The position numbers were made by a program, and so were the translations under genes. From contig JAJRVM010000311.1 in the NCBI GenBank assembly GCA_024277285.1, positions 1-16,629 of the forward strand: 16,629 nt of DNA. The letters run 5' to 3'. How positions within the stretch are numbered: position 1 is the stretch's first letter; every line of letters begins with the position of its first letter. The stretch is from Planctomycetota bacterium. GTDB lineage: Bacteria; Planctomycetota; Planctomycetia; Pirellulales; Pirellulaceae. The notes beneath the pieces were generated by a model. That model saw nothing but the letters and a program-made list of their open reading frames with translations, made no database searches and was not told the DNA's origin. Below, one piece after another: positions 1 to 7,783 of this stretch.

Positions 1-572
1 CGCCGAGGTCAGACTCGACAGCCGATCGAGATCATCGATTGTGGAGAATTGAAGTAATCGCAGTGGCAAGGCAGTGTGGCACGGCACTCCGTACGTGAGC
101 TGACCAACTTTCTAAGCCGTTGTTGTTGCTCTTGTTGCTCTTGTTGCTCTTGACCGACCGGCAGCAAACGAGTGGCGGGCAGTTCGTCTACTTCAACTCG
201 TGGGGCATAGGTCCTTGAATCGACACGTTCACATACACGGCTTCGTTCCGGCGGGTGCCTTAGTGTGGTCGTGCCAGCATGATCGGACGCGGATTCCATT
301 GCGATAGGCGTCGCCCAACAGTTGACCGTGAATACTCGCCGCCGCACTGATCACGCAGTGCCGCATGTGGCCTGAGATTCCATCCCGGGCGTGGGACGGT
401 CAATACCTTGTGCCAGCTTCACTGCAATAGATAATGGCGCAGCAGGTGGAAACCGCGCTGCGCTCGGGAAAGATTCCCGAGCCACGCGCCGCCAACCGGT
501 TTCCCGATCGTGGTGGAGAATCGGTCGGCATCGCGCACTGCTCCGCCGAAGCGGCGACGACTTGGGTGACCA

Positions 573-780
573 TTGCGCAGGACGCTGTTTTCCGCCACCC
601 TGGCGGACGTGTGCCGGTGCAGTGGCACAGACCTCCTCGAGCGTTTCCCGCAGCACATGCTGCCGCCCGGTTTTCACAACAAAAGACGCTACGGATTTTG
701 GGGCTATCGCGTGGGAACCGAGAACCTCGTGCTGATCCGCCGCGAGATGGGCGTGGCGCCGGTGCCGTTGGCAAGCGGGG
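573..780 (+). pseudogene. C-terminal remnant of an IS91-like (Y2) transposase
   Basis: One frame read from about 573 gives a stretch of roughly 45 residues with the spacing L-RF--H-LP-GF---R-YG, then ENL---R---G. In my recollection of the family this matches the C-terminal end of IS91/IS801-type transposases, where RRFLxHVLPxGFxxxRxYG is conserved. An in-frame stop (tga, 567-569) lies directly upstream, and I could not follow the catalytic tyrosine region in any frame, so the gene is broken. The frame stays open past 780 but resemblance is lost. The match was made by eye, so the family call is tentative. Confidence 0.4.
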
Positions 781-826
781 ACGCGTTATGCAAACGCCTC
801 CTCCCAGCGCGCATCCCGCCAGAGCA

Positions 827-916
827 TCCTGAAAAAGTCTCCTGCACCCACAATGCGCCATGCAAGCGTACTATCCCAGCACAGGATGTCCGGTATTCAA
901 CCTCGCTTTTTCAGGA
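827..916. repeat. 11-bp perfect inverted repeat bounding 90 bp
   Basis: TCCTGAAAAAG at 827-837 is the exact reverse complement of CTTTTTCAGGA at 906-916, with 68 bp between. The arms are too far apart for a simple terminator. The arrangement resembles the terminal inverted repeats of a very small non-autonomous element, or the abutted ends of deleted insertion sequences. It lies between the transposase remnant and the Rhs remnant. No target-site duplication is obvious. Confidence 0.4.
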
Positions 917-1083
917 CACTCCTCTGGGATTGCGGTTAACCGCTAGGCCAGAGCTGCGGTGCGTCGAGCGCGCGTGTGGCATCGCGGTACGGTTTGAGGC
1001 AGTGTGACGGCTTCCTTACGCTTCCGTCAGCGGCGGCGGCGTGCGCGCTGCAGGACGGCGCGTCAAGGCGATATCCGCATCTG

Positions 1084-1311
1084 CTAACTCCCCAACTCAG
1101 CGCAATAAACCCGGTGCCAGTAGTAGTAAATCCCGGTCTCTTTGTCTGGCCGGCTCCTGTTTAAACATACTCGTTATCGTAGATCGAGCTAGAGCGAATA
1201 TTGGACCAGGTGGCGTCGTAGGGGCTGTGGACGTACCGCTCGATGGCGTCGCCAGCCGTGTCGACTAGTGTGGTGACGTTGAAGTTGGCGTCACTCAGGT
1301 AGCAAAAACGC
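1084..1311 (-). pseudogene. Rhs repeat-associated core remnant, frameshifted
   Basis: On the minus strand from about 1311 the frame reads YLSDANFNVTTLVD, then GDAIERYVHSPYDA, then YDNEYV and a stop at 1161-1163. In another frame the continuation reads DKETGIYYYWHRVYCAELG (1087-1146), ended by a stop at 1084-1086. Together these reproduce the order of the Rhs core: the NVTALVD and ERYxYxPYG motifs, then the YDNEYLFTGRxxDxETGLYYYRARYY block. The match is split by a frameshift near 1147-1163. The RDPIGY motif that should follow is not readable, and no N-terminal repeats or C-terminal toxin domain remain. This is a relic of a larger Rhs/YD-repeat gene. Confidence 0.7.
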
Positions 1312-1395
1312 GCGTCGTACCTTTCACGCCTGATCGCCAGTGCCTGGAAGAACAACCCTCGGCACCGTGTTCGCGTTACCATTACGGCGCGCGAT

Positions 1396-1435
1396 TGCAA
1401 AATGCAAATTGCAAATTGCAAAATGACAATTTGCA
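1396..1435. repeat. TGCAAAT heptamer tandem with an inverted copy
   Basis: Four 7-bp units follow one another at 1396-1423 (tgcaaaa, tgcaaat, tgcaaat, tgcaaaa). An inverted copy, caatttgca, sits at 1427-1435 and is complementary to tgcaaattg at 1403-1411, so a hairpin can form. The block is strikingly AT-rich against its surroundings and lies just upstream (minus sense) of the Rhs remnant. Its function is unknown. Confidence 0.6.
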
Positions 1436-1882
1436 TTGTCTATTTAGCATATTTACATTGCCTCGCTCGTGGTGGTACCAAAACGGAACCAGGAGGACGT
1501 TCACTGGCGGAAACTCGCCGTAGGCGTCGTCCATCCCCAGCTAGCATCTGCCGGATCTATGACCGGGGCCCTCTCCTCCCCTTGTTGTCTTGCCTAGCTT
1601 TACGCCTTTATTGGTTCTGTCCGGAATTCGCCTTGCTGCGCAGCGCGAGTTTCGGTATTTCTACGCGGCCCTGTCACCGGTAGCGGTGATGGTGGGCTGT
1701 CTGCGTGATTCACAGGAGCCGATTGGGCTTGGGTGGCATGTGGACATTTCACGGCGTCTTTTCTGTGCTGCAACGCTGTTGTTTCTGGTCCCGGAGTAAG
1801 AAACGCGGCGATCATAGTCTTATCTTGGTTTTGACGGTCCGATTCGTCGCGAGACGAGGTGGATAGTCGTACGGAGCAACGC

Positions 1883-3460
1883 ATGTTCTCAACCGCACTG
1901 CGCACGCAACACCGCGAGGGGCGCGCGGCGATAACCCTGGGGCTATTGCTGATCGCATCCGCGGGATGCACGACAACGGGGAGCTCGAACGACGCTTTCG
2001 GCCTGGCGCCGACCATGTTTCGCAGCCAATCACCCGAGGTGATTGCCCCCGGCGTGCCCGAGTTGCCGAAGGTACCGGAACTGCCGAAGGTGCCGGAATT
2101 GCCAAATCCGACCGCCCCTGATGCGGCTGGCTCCGCGTTGCAGCGTGGGCCGGTATTGAGCGTGACGATTGTCGGCAACAAGACGGTCAAGGAGAGTGAG
2201 ATTCGACGGCAAATCAAGACTCGCAAGGATCGCACGTATGACGCGCAGTTGGTCCAGGAGGATCTGCGTCGGCTTTATGCGACGCGCAAGTTCCATAACG
2301 TTCGCGTTAAGAAAAAAATGGAAGATGGCGGCGTTCACGTGACGTTTGAGGTCATCGAGCGACCGATGATCGGCCAGGTTCTGTTTATCGGAAACCGGTA
2401 CTACAGCGACAAGAAGCTACTCAAGGAATCCAGTTTGGCGCAAGGCGAAGCGTTGAACATCTACCTGGTGCAAGAGGCGCGCCGCAAGGTGGAAGAATTC
2501 TATCATTCCAAAGGGTTTGCCAAAGCGCGCGTCAAGATTGCCGAAGGTGACAAATCGGGCGATCGTCGCGTCGTGCTATTGGTGGAAGAAGGTCGCATCG
2601 AGCGGATTTGGAGCGTCGATTTTGTCGGCAACGATCCAGATTTGGCAACCGACGCACGATTGAAAACCCTGATCAAGTCCAAGCCTGGCGTACTCAAGTA
2701 TCTGTTTCGTGGCAAAGTGGATTACGCCCAAATTGAAGAGGACAAGCAGCGGTTGATTAGCTACTATCGGAGCCTCGGTTACTTCAAGGCACGTATCTCG
2801 CCTGATTCCGAGTACGACGATTCAAAACAGTGGCTCAGCCTTACCTTTGTGATTGACGAAGGGCCACGCTATAAGATTCGAGACGTTTCGGTGGTGGGGA
2901 ACAAGCAATTTGAAGGGGCCTCACTTATCGAGTTTCTGGAATTGGAACGAGGCGACTATTTCAATCTCGAGTCGATGCAGCGCGACGAAAACATGCTTCG
3001 TGATCTGTACGGTGGAAAAGGATACATCTTCTCCGACATCAAGGCCTCTCCTCGATTCTTGGAGGAACCGGGTGAGTTGGACCTGGTGTACCAGATTGAA
3101 GAGGGCGAGCTGTTTCGTGTGGGCAGGATCAATATTCATGTTGCGGGCGAGTCGCCACATACACGTCGTGATGTGATTCTCAACCGTCTCTCGCTACGCC
3201 CCGGTGATATCGTGGACGTGCGAGAAGTGCGCGCGAGTGAACGGCGGTTGAAGGCGAGTCAATTGTTTATTGCGAATCCGGCAGAGGGCAACCCGCCGCG
3301 GATCGTGATACGCCCACCGGACCTCGCGGAAGCCGCCTCCATGGCGAAAAAACAAGGTCGTTATCGTGGGCAGAGTACAGACGCCGAAGGTAGCGAGCGG
3401 CCTGCTCGCCTAATGGTACTCGACGTCTTCGTACCGCCCTTTTCGGGCGATCAGCGCTGA
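1883..3460 (+). CDS. bamA: BamA-like POTRA protein (five POTRA domains, no barrel)
   Basis: This is the periplasmic half of an Omp85/BamA outer-membrane assembly factor, 525 residues. An ATG at 1883 with GGAG six bases upstream is preferred over an in-frame GTG at 1859. Residues 1-29 form a signal with a lipobox-like ASAGC (Cys29). A proline-rich segment follows with three VPELP(K/N) copies (18-bp units, 2054-2107). Five POTRA modules lie at about 90-159, 161-241, 242-330, 331-414 and 414-477; the typical VGN/IGN turns at the first strands are visible in modules 1-4. The protein stops without a barrel. The barrel is in the next gene, 11 bp away in a different frame. Family knowledge: POTRA domains bind substrates and partner lipoproteins. 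Inference: this protein works with the neighbouring barrel as a split BamA. Confidence 0.88.
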   Translation: MFSTALRTQHREGRAAITLGLLLIASAGCTTTGSSNDAFGLAPTMFRSQSPEVIAPGVPELPKVPELPKVPELPNPTAPDAAGSALQRGPVLSVTIVGNKTVKESEIRRQIKTRKDRTYDAQLVQEDLRRLYATRKFHNVRVKKKMEDGGVHVTFEVIERPMIGQVLFIGNRYYSDKKLLKESSLAQGEALNIYLVQEARRKVEEFYHSKGFAKARVKIAEGDKSGDRRVVLLVEEGRIERIWSVDFVGNDPDLATDARLKTLIKSKPGVLKYLFRGKVDYAQIEEDKQRLISYYRSLGYFKARISPDSEYDDSKQWLSLTFVIDEGPRYKIRDVSVVGNKQFEGASLIEFLELERGDYFNLESMQRDENMLRDLYGGKGYIFSDIKASPRFLEEPGELDLVYQIEEGELFRVGRINIHVAGESPHTRRDVILNRLSLRPGDIVDVREVRASERRLKASQLFIANPAEGNPPRIVIRPPDLAEAASMAKKQGRYRGQSTDAEGSERPARLMVLDVFVPPFSGDQR

Positions 3461-3471
3461 TCGGAGATCGC

Positions 3472-5175
3472 ATGGCGAAGATAGATGCAACACGAGTGAG
3501 TCGCTGGACGCCAGCGTGGACGTTGCTCGCATTGACCGTGGCCGCGATGGGAACCGGTTGTACGGGTCTCACCGGTAGCTCAGCACCCACGGTTTGGCCC
3601 GGGGTGAGCACAACAACGCCGGCGCAGAACTATGCGCCGAGCGGTGCTGTCACCACACCGAAAACCAACCTGGCGGCGCCGTCGGCACCGGTCGGTCCGG
3701 CCACCGGCAGTGGCGTGACGCCCACACCGGCAGCGGAGCCGTTCAAAGCGACGGTGCGCGGTCAAGGATGGGACAATTACGAGACGACGGCCGGTTCAGA
3801 TGAATATACGCGTGGTCCCATGACCGCCACCGACGGCACGGAGCGCACCGTTTCGACGACAGCCTACCAGCCTCCGGTCAATCCACCTGGCACGCCGCCA
3901 ACTTATACCCCGCCGCCCAATACGCCGCCTCCTGGGTATATTCCCACGACACCGACAGTACCACCGGTGTTGCCACCGGGCGGAAGCGTACCTGCTGCGT
4001 CGCAGCCAACTGCGGCCGGCAACGACCAGTGGATTACGTCACCCTACCTGAATTCGAAGCCACAAGGCTATATGCCGCCCGCCGAGCAACTGCCGGGCAC
4101 ACCGGTACCGCTTGATATTCTGGTTGAAGAAGCACGCACGGGCCGCTTTATGTTTGGTGCGGGTATCAACTCGGATGCCGGGGTGACAGGACAGATCACG
4201 GTGGACGAACGTAATTTCGACATTTTCGGGTTTCCGACCAGCTGGTCGCAGATCGCCAATGGCGAAGCATTTCGTGGCCGAGGGCAGGCGTTTCGACTTG
4301 AAGCGATGCCCGGCAACCGTGTGCAGCGTTACTTGGTCAGCTTTACCGAGCCGTACTTGTTCTGGACGCCGATCAGTTTGAACGTGAGTGCGTTCCTCTA
4401 TGACCGCGGGTACTACGACTGGACCGAGTCCCGAGCGGGCGGTCGCGTCGGTTTGGGATACCGACTGACGCCTGACTTGTCGGTGTCGGCGGGATTGCGT
4501 TTGGAAGAAGTGAGGATCAAGAACCCACGCGTGTTGGGTGTCGAGGAGCTGGACGAAGTGCTCGGTAACAGCGACTTCTATAGCTCGCAGTTTTCGTTGC
4601 GCCACGATACCCGTGACTTGCCATTCGCGCCCACTGAAGGCCACTTGATCGAATTGAAATACGAACAAGCGTTTGGCGAATTCGATTATCCTCGTGGCGA
4701 GTTCGATATTCGCAAGTACTTCATGGTCCGCGAACGGCCTGATGGTTCCGGCCGCCACACCATCACGACAAGTCTCAGCGCCGGTTTCTCCGGTGCCAAT
4801 ACGCCGCTATTCGAGAACTATTTTGCTGGCGGTTTTTCGACGATACGCGGTTTCGATTTCCGCGGCGCGTCACCGGTTACCAATTCCGTCATCGTGGGCG
4901 GCCGGTTTCGTCTGCTCGGCTCGGTTGAATACTCGATGCCCCTAACGGCGGACGACATGATCAAAGCGGTTGCGTTTTGCGATTACGGAACGGTGGAAAA
5001 AGAGATCACGATCAACACCGATAACTTCCGGATCGCGCCCGGCTTCGGTTTCCGCATCTCGGTCCCGGCACTCGGCCCCGCTCCGTTGGCGTTCGATTTC
5101 GCGTTCCCCGTGGCCAGTGCTGACACCGACGATGAGCAGATTTTCAGCTTCTTCTTCGGAATCGGGCGTGGCTAG
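3472..5175 (+). CDS. bamA: BamA-like beta-barrel protein with its own signal and proline-rich spacer
   Basis: This is the outer-membrane barrel half of an Omp85/BamA protein, 567 residues. GGAG lies six bases before the ATG. Residues 1-30 form a hydrophobic signal ending in MGTGC, a permissive lipobox (Cys30). Residues about 40-210 are low-complexity and rich in Pro, Thr and Gly, with no POTRA. From about 214 the Bac_surface_Ag barrel begins: FMFGAGINSDAG, RHDTRDLPFAPTEG (377-390), and the loop-6 signature FAGGFSTIRGF (451-461), whose R459 matches the conserved VRGF/Y arginine of BamA. The end, FSFFFGIGRG, lacks the usual final aromatic residue. A single Omp85 normally carries POTRA and barrel together; here the POTRA set is in the preceding gene. 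Outer-membrane location is inferred from the family. Confidence 0.88.
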   Translation: MAKIDATRVSRWTPAWTLLALTVAAMGTGCTGLTGSSAPTVWPGVSTTTPAQNYAPSGAVTTPKTNLAAPSAPVGPATGSGVTPTPAAEPFKATVRGQGWDNYETTAGSDEYTRGPMTATDGTERTVSTTAYQPPVNPPGTPPTYTPPPNTPPPGYIPTTPTVPPVLPPGGSVPAASQPTAAGNDQWITSPYLNSKPQGYMPPAEQLPGTPVPLDILVEEARTGRFMFGAGINSDAGVTGQITVDERNFDIFGFPTSWSQIANGEAFRGRGQAFRLEAMPGNRVQRYLVSFTEPYLFWTPISLNVSAFLYDRGYYDWTESRAGGRVGLGYRLTPDLSVSAGLRLEEVRIKNPRVLGVEELDEVLGNSDFYSSQFSLRHDTRDLPFAPTEGHLIELKYEQAFGEFDYPRGEFDIRKYFMVRERPDGSGRHTITTSLSAGFSGANTPLFENYFAGGFSTIRGFDFRGASPVTNSVIVGGRFRLLGSVEYSMPLTADDMIKAVAFCDYGTVEKEITINTDNFRIAPGFGFRISVPALGPAPLAFDFAFPVASADTDDEQIFSFFFGIGRG

Positions 5176-5181
5176 ATGACA

Positions 5182-5586
5182 TTACTCCTCTGGGTCCAAT
5201 TGCAGAGGCGGTTTGCCGAAGCGTCGCCGTAGCGAATCGGCGAAATGGCGAATGCGAGGGCGCCGTAGTATGGCGCGTTCGAGATGCCGCTTGCCGGGGA
5301 AATCTAGCAACATGATGCCGATCAGAATGGTCAACAGGCCTTGGCCAGGGATTCCGGGAAGGGACAATACCCCCCCAAGAATGATGAGCAGAACTCCCAG
5401 CAAGTTCTTAAGAACCACGCCAATCCAGCGAATTACAGGATGCTGGTCAACCCACAGGCGGCGACAGTGTGTGTCAAGGAAGTAGGTCGAAGGGAGTTGG
5501 ACGATCAGTAGAGTGACCATTGCCAGGCTCAGCGTTAGCGACACCAGTGCCAGAGCTGCCAGCGAGATGTAGTTTCCCCAGGTCAC
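5182..5586 (-). CDS. PGPGW-type small transmembrane protein
   Basis: A 134-residue inner-membrane protein. Two hydrophobic segments are clear: about residues 8-32 near the N-terminus, and a paired stretch at about 60-95 containing SLPGIPGQG followed by LLTILIGIMLLDFPGK. The latter resembles the PGPGW family signature (a PGPG-like turn, a hydrophobic helix, then basic residues). The C-terminus is arginine-rich (RRPRIRHFADSLRRRFGK) and probably cytoplasmic. The start is GTG at 5586, with a weak AAGG upstream; an internal ATG would remove the first helix. It converges on the BamA barrel gene with six bases between stop codons. Its biochemical function is unknown. Confidence 0.75.
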   Translation of the reverse strand: MTWGNYISLAALALVSLTLSLAMVTLLIVQLPSTYFLDTHCRRLWVDQHPVIRWIGVVLKNLLGVLLIILGGVLSLPGIPGQGLLTILIGIMLLDFPGKRHLERAILRRPRIRHFADSLRRRFGKPPLQLDPEE

Positions 5587-6109
5587 GCGATTGCCTTGTC
5601 GTCGTCGCTTGTTATGATTAGAAAGCCTGCCTACCGAGCTGCGTAATAATTGGGTACTGGCACCGACTACCCCCCCTTGTTTGGGTGTATTGCAAGGGTG
5701 TGTGGTGCCTCTCGATAGCCCGTTTTGACGAAGCAGCTCACCTATTGTGACAATTGCCGGAGGGCGTGCAAACCAGTTGGCAAAATTGGAACGCGCGGCA
5801 CCTTGGATACGTCATACCTACCGAATAGTTGTAACCATGTACGTAACGCCTTGTGAAGGGGGTTGCGCGAGGTTCTCGACCTGTTGAACGCGTGCGGGGA
5901 CCTGTTGTCGCTATGCGACAACAGGTTTTTCGTGAAACTTTGATCGAGCTTGCGGGTTTAGATTGGTGTCGTCGTGACATTTCTCGCCGGCCCAGAAATT
6001 GCCCCACCGATCCGTCTTGTCGACGGCGCGGTGAACGCAGGAACCGAGGAAGCAAGAGAATCCGGCGGCAGTGCGATGTCGTACGAGTTTCTCAGGAGGA
6101 ATATCACAC
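5587..6109. other. 523-bp gene-free stretch, possibly with a small RNA
   Basis: Frames here are short and not protein-like. A smaller hairpin (cccttg/caaggg) lies around 5686-5700, and a strong intrinsic terminator at 5900-5930 is listed separately. I looked for SRP RNA, tmRNA and RNase P signatures and saw none. The stretch may hold a small plus-strand RNA or the leader of the zinc-ribbon gene. I did not find a convincing promoter. Confidence 0.4.
5900..5930 (+). terminator. Strong rho-independent terminator without an upstream gene
   Basis: A 12-bp perfect stem (acctgttgtcgc at 5900-5911 and gcgacaacaggt at 5915-5926) closes a 3-base loop and runs into a T tract (5926-5930). The T tract marks plus-strand termination. 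The nearest plus-strand gene ends 725 bp upstream, so the terminated transcript is unannotated. Alternatively this acts as an attenuator 180 bases ahead of the zinc-ribbon gene. Confidence 0.75.
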
Positions 6110-6457
6110 ATGTCCATTCGCTTTGCGTGTCGTAACGGGCACCTGTTGAAGGCGGACGTGCGGAACGCCGGGCGCAAGATGAAGTGTCCACGTTGCCGTG
6201 TTTCTGTTTGGGTGCCACAGCCTACGACCAAGAAGACACGGCCCCGGTCGTCGGTCGTGGCACAAGGAACGCTGACCGATACGCAGGCGGTCCGGCTGCT
6301 CGGCTCGTATCACCCGAGCCAGAAGAACCTGCTTGCCGCGCCGGCACCAACGCCCGAGCCCAACGAACGGGAGTGTCCGAAATGCATGCAGCTGGTCCCA
6401 GGGCTCTGTCGGATCTGCCCAAGTTGTAATACGTACGTTGGGGCTTCAACGCCGTAA
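6110..6457 (+). CDS. Small double zinc-ribbon protein, conserved type in planctomycetes
   Basis: A 115-residue soluble protein with no signal or membrane segment. The start ATG at 6110 has an excellent AGGAGGA at 6094-6100; upstream in-frame codons lie before this site and are not used. The N-terminus, MSIRFACRNGHLLKA, opens a metal-binding motif with C7, H11, C26 and C29, similar to small planctomycete proteins beginning with CPNGHxLK. A linker rich in Pro, Ala and Thr (about 37-85) leads to a second ribbon with C89, C92, C103 and C106, plus C100. Zinc binding is inferred from the cysteine pairs. The role is unknown; nucleic-acid or protein contact is possible. Confidence 0.75.
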   Translation: MSIRFACRNGHLLKADVRNAGRKMKCPRCRVSVWVPQPTTKKTRPRSSVVAQGTLTDTQAVRLLGSYHPSQKNLLAAPAPTPEPNERECPKCMQLVPGLCRICPSCNTYVGASTP

Positions 6458-6704
6458 TGCGTTGGTCGCGTGCCTGAGGCTGCCGCGCAGCGTCGCATGC
6501 CCGGGCGTCGATTCGCAACGTTTTTCGGCGTAGCCAAGTCTCTTTCCGCTGCCGCGCCCATTCGGGTTTACGCACGCTTGGCAGCAATGTTGTCTCCCCC
6601 CATCTGGACGTAATCCAAAGGATCGTGCAGACTCTAGAGGTACTTTGTCGTTGATCGGCAGGTGGTGGATTGTGGAACGAAGAGATAACGAACAGGAAAA
6701 GAAC

Positions 6705-7763
6705 GTGCCATTATTCGGACGTCAGAAGCGATTGGTCGACTATGCGAGTTGCGCAGGGTGAGCTGGCAAGTTACCTCAAGATGAGACCGCGCAGGTCGTG
6801 CGCGGGTTGCCAGAGTTTACCGATCCAAACTTGATTGTGGGCGCCGATTCGTTTAGCGATGCGGGGGTGTACCGGCTGCGCGACGATCTGTACATCGTCC
6901 AGACGCTCGATTTCTTTCCACCGTTGGTGGACGATCCTTTCTTGTTTGGCCAAATCGCGGCGGCCAACGCGTTGAGCGACGCCTTTGCCATGGGAGCCCG
7001 CGTGGTTACCGCCATGAACATCGTGGGATTCCCGGACAAGGAGCTGGATCTGAGTGTGTTGCAGGCCATCTTGGCCGGCGGCGCCGCGAAAGTGATGGAA
7101 GCTGGCGCGGTGGTGGTCGGCGGGCACAGTGTCCGCGATACGGAAGTCAAATACGGACTGTCGGTCACGGGCGTTGTTACGCCCGACCAATTGTTGACCA
7201 ACGCGGGCGCTCGGCCTGGCGACGCCCTGGTTCTTACCAAGGCGTTGGGAACCGGGTTCGTCACGACGGCGGCGAAGGCGGTCAAGTGTGCGCCCGAGGT
7301 GCTTGACGTAGCGACGGCGAGCATGGCGATGTTGAATTGTTTCGGCAACAATCGGGCATGTACGGAGGTGGCTCACAGCGCCACCGATATTACCGGCTTT
7401 GGGTTGGCCGGCCATGCGGCTGAGATGGCACGCGCCAGCCATGTGACGCTTGGGCTTGACGTGGCCAAGTTGCCAGCGCTGCCGGGTGCATTGGACTTAT
7501 GGCGTCGTGGGTTCAAGACCCGTGCCAGCAAATCGAACCGCGAGTTTCTCAGTGGCGAGTTGGACGTTGAACCGAAGGTGGACGTCGAGCGTGCGGAATT
7601 GGCGTTTGATGCGCAGACTTCGGGAGGACTGCTGATTGCGGTACCGGCCGAGCAAGCTGACGAGCTTGTCGCGCGCGCGGTCGAGACGGGTGCCACCGCG
7701 ACCACCGTGATTGGCGAGGTACTTGAGCAACAGTCGAACGTTAGCTTAGTGCTACGCCCGTGA
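6705..7763 (+). CDS. selD: Selenide, water dikinase, itself a selenoprotein (in-frame TGA = Sec19)
   Basis: SelD makes selenophosphate from selenide and ATP, the selenium donor for selenocysteine and selenouridine. Ordinary gene calling begins only at 6798, but the same frame upstream reads KRLVDYASCAG, TGA (6759-6761), AGKLP, the SelD N-terminal motif with Sec where E. coli has Cys17; K22 matches E. coli Lys20. The frame resumes through the TGA to the stop at 7761, giving 352 residues, the family's usual length. Other conserved sites are D69, NALSDAFAMG (88-97, D92), GGHSV (139-143) and TDITGFGLAGH (D228). The start is GTG at 6705 with AGGA seven bases upstream; GTG at 6672 behind AGGTGG is an alternative. 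A SECIS hairpin follows the TGA. Convergent with glgX. SelA, SelB and tRNA-Sec are not in the window. Confidence 0.92.
6759..6813 (+). promoter_or_regulatory. Bacterial SECIS element for the selD UGA codon
   Basis: Directly after the TGA (6759-6761) the RNA can form an outer stem, ctggcaa (6763-6769) with ttgccag (6807-6813), and an apical stem, ccgcgca (6787-6793) with tgcgcgg (6799-6805), both perfect. The apical loop is GGTCG (6794-6798), very close to the GGUCU loop of the E. coli fdhF SECIS that SelB binds. There are 32 bases between the TGA and the loop, within the range I know for bacterial SECIS elements. The element lies within the coding region, as expected in bacteria. Confidence 0.85.
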
Positions 7764-7783
7764 TGGCGTTGCCCACCGATTTA

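Larger units (their letters stand above)
1..1858. other. Long gene-poor stretch with decayed mobile and Rhs sequence
   Basis: No intact gene is supported in this 1.86-kb stretch. Open frames exist on both strands but are short, mutually overlapping and arginine- and proline-rich in the way shadow frames are. The recognisable pieces are listed separately: an IS91-like transposase tail, an inverted-repeat pair, an Rhs core remnant and a heptamer repeat. Positions 120-152 also carry a 9-bp tandem (ttgttgctc, about three to four copies). From about 1441 to 1858 I see nothing specific, and no convincing promoter for the downstream bamA pair. Confidence 0.6.

Noticed and set aside
1600..2235. Minus-strand frame of 211 codons overlapping the POTRA gene start
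   Set aside because: Its only regular feature, the GTFGNSGT-like repeats, is the antisense of the VPELPK repeats; no start site or homology seen.
3440..3490. Split bamA as a simple frameshift or sequencing error
   Set aside because: The second gene begins with its own ribosome site, start codon and hydrophobic signal, which a frameshift in a fused gene would not produce.
4039..4758. Minus-strand frame of 239 codons inside the barrel gene
   Set aside because: Antisense to clear Omp85 barrel motifs; composition typical of a shadow frame.
5853..6149. Plus-strand frame before the zinc-ribbon gene
   Set aside because: It crosses the terminator hairpin and is arginine-rich without motifs.
6759..6761. 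TGA in selD as a nonsense mutation or pseudogene sign
   Set aside because: It sits precisely at the catalytic Cys/Sec position, the frame is intact on both sides, and a SECIS hairpin follows.
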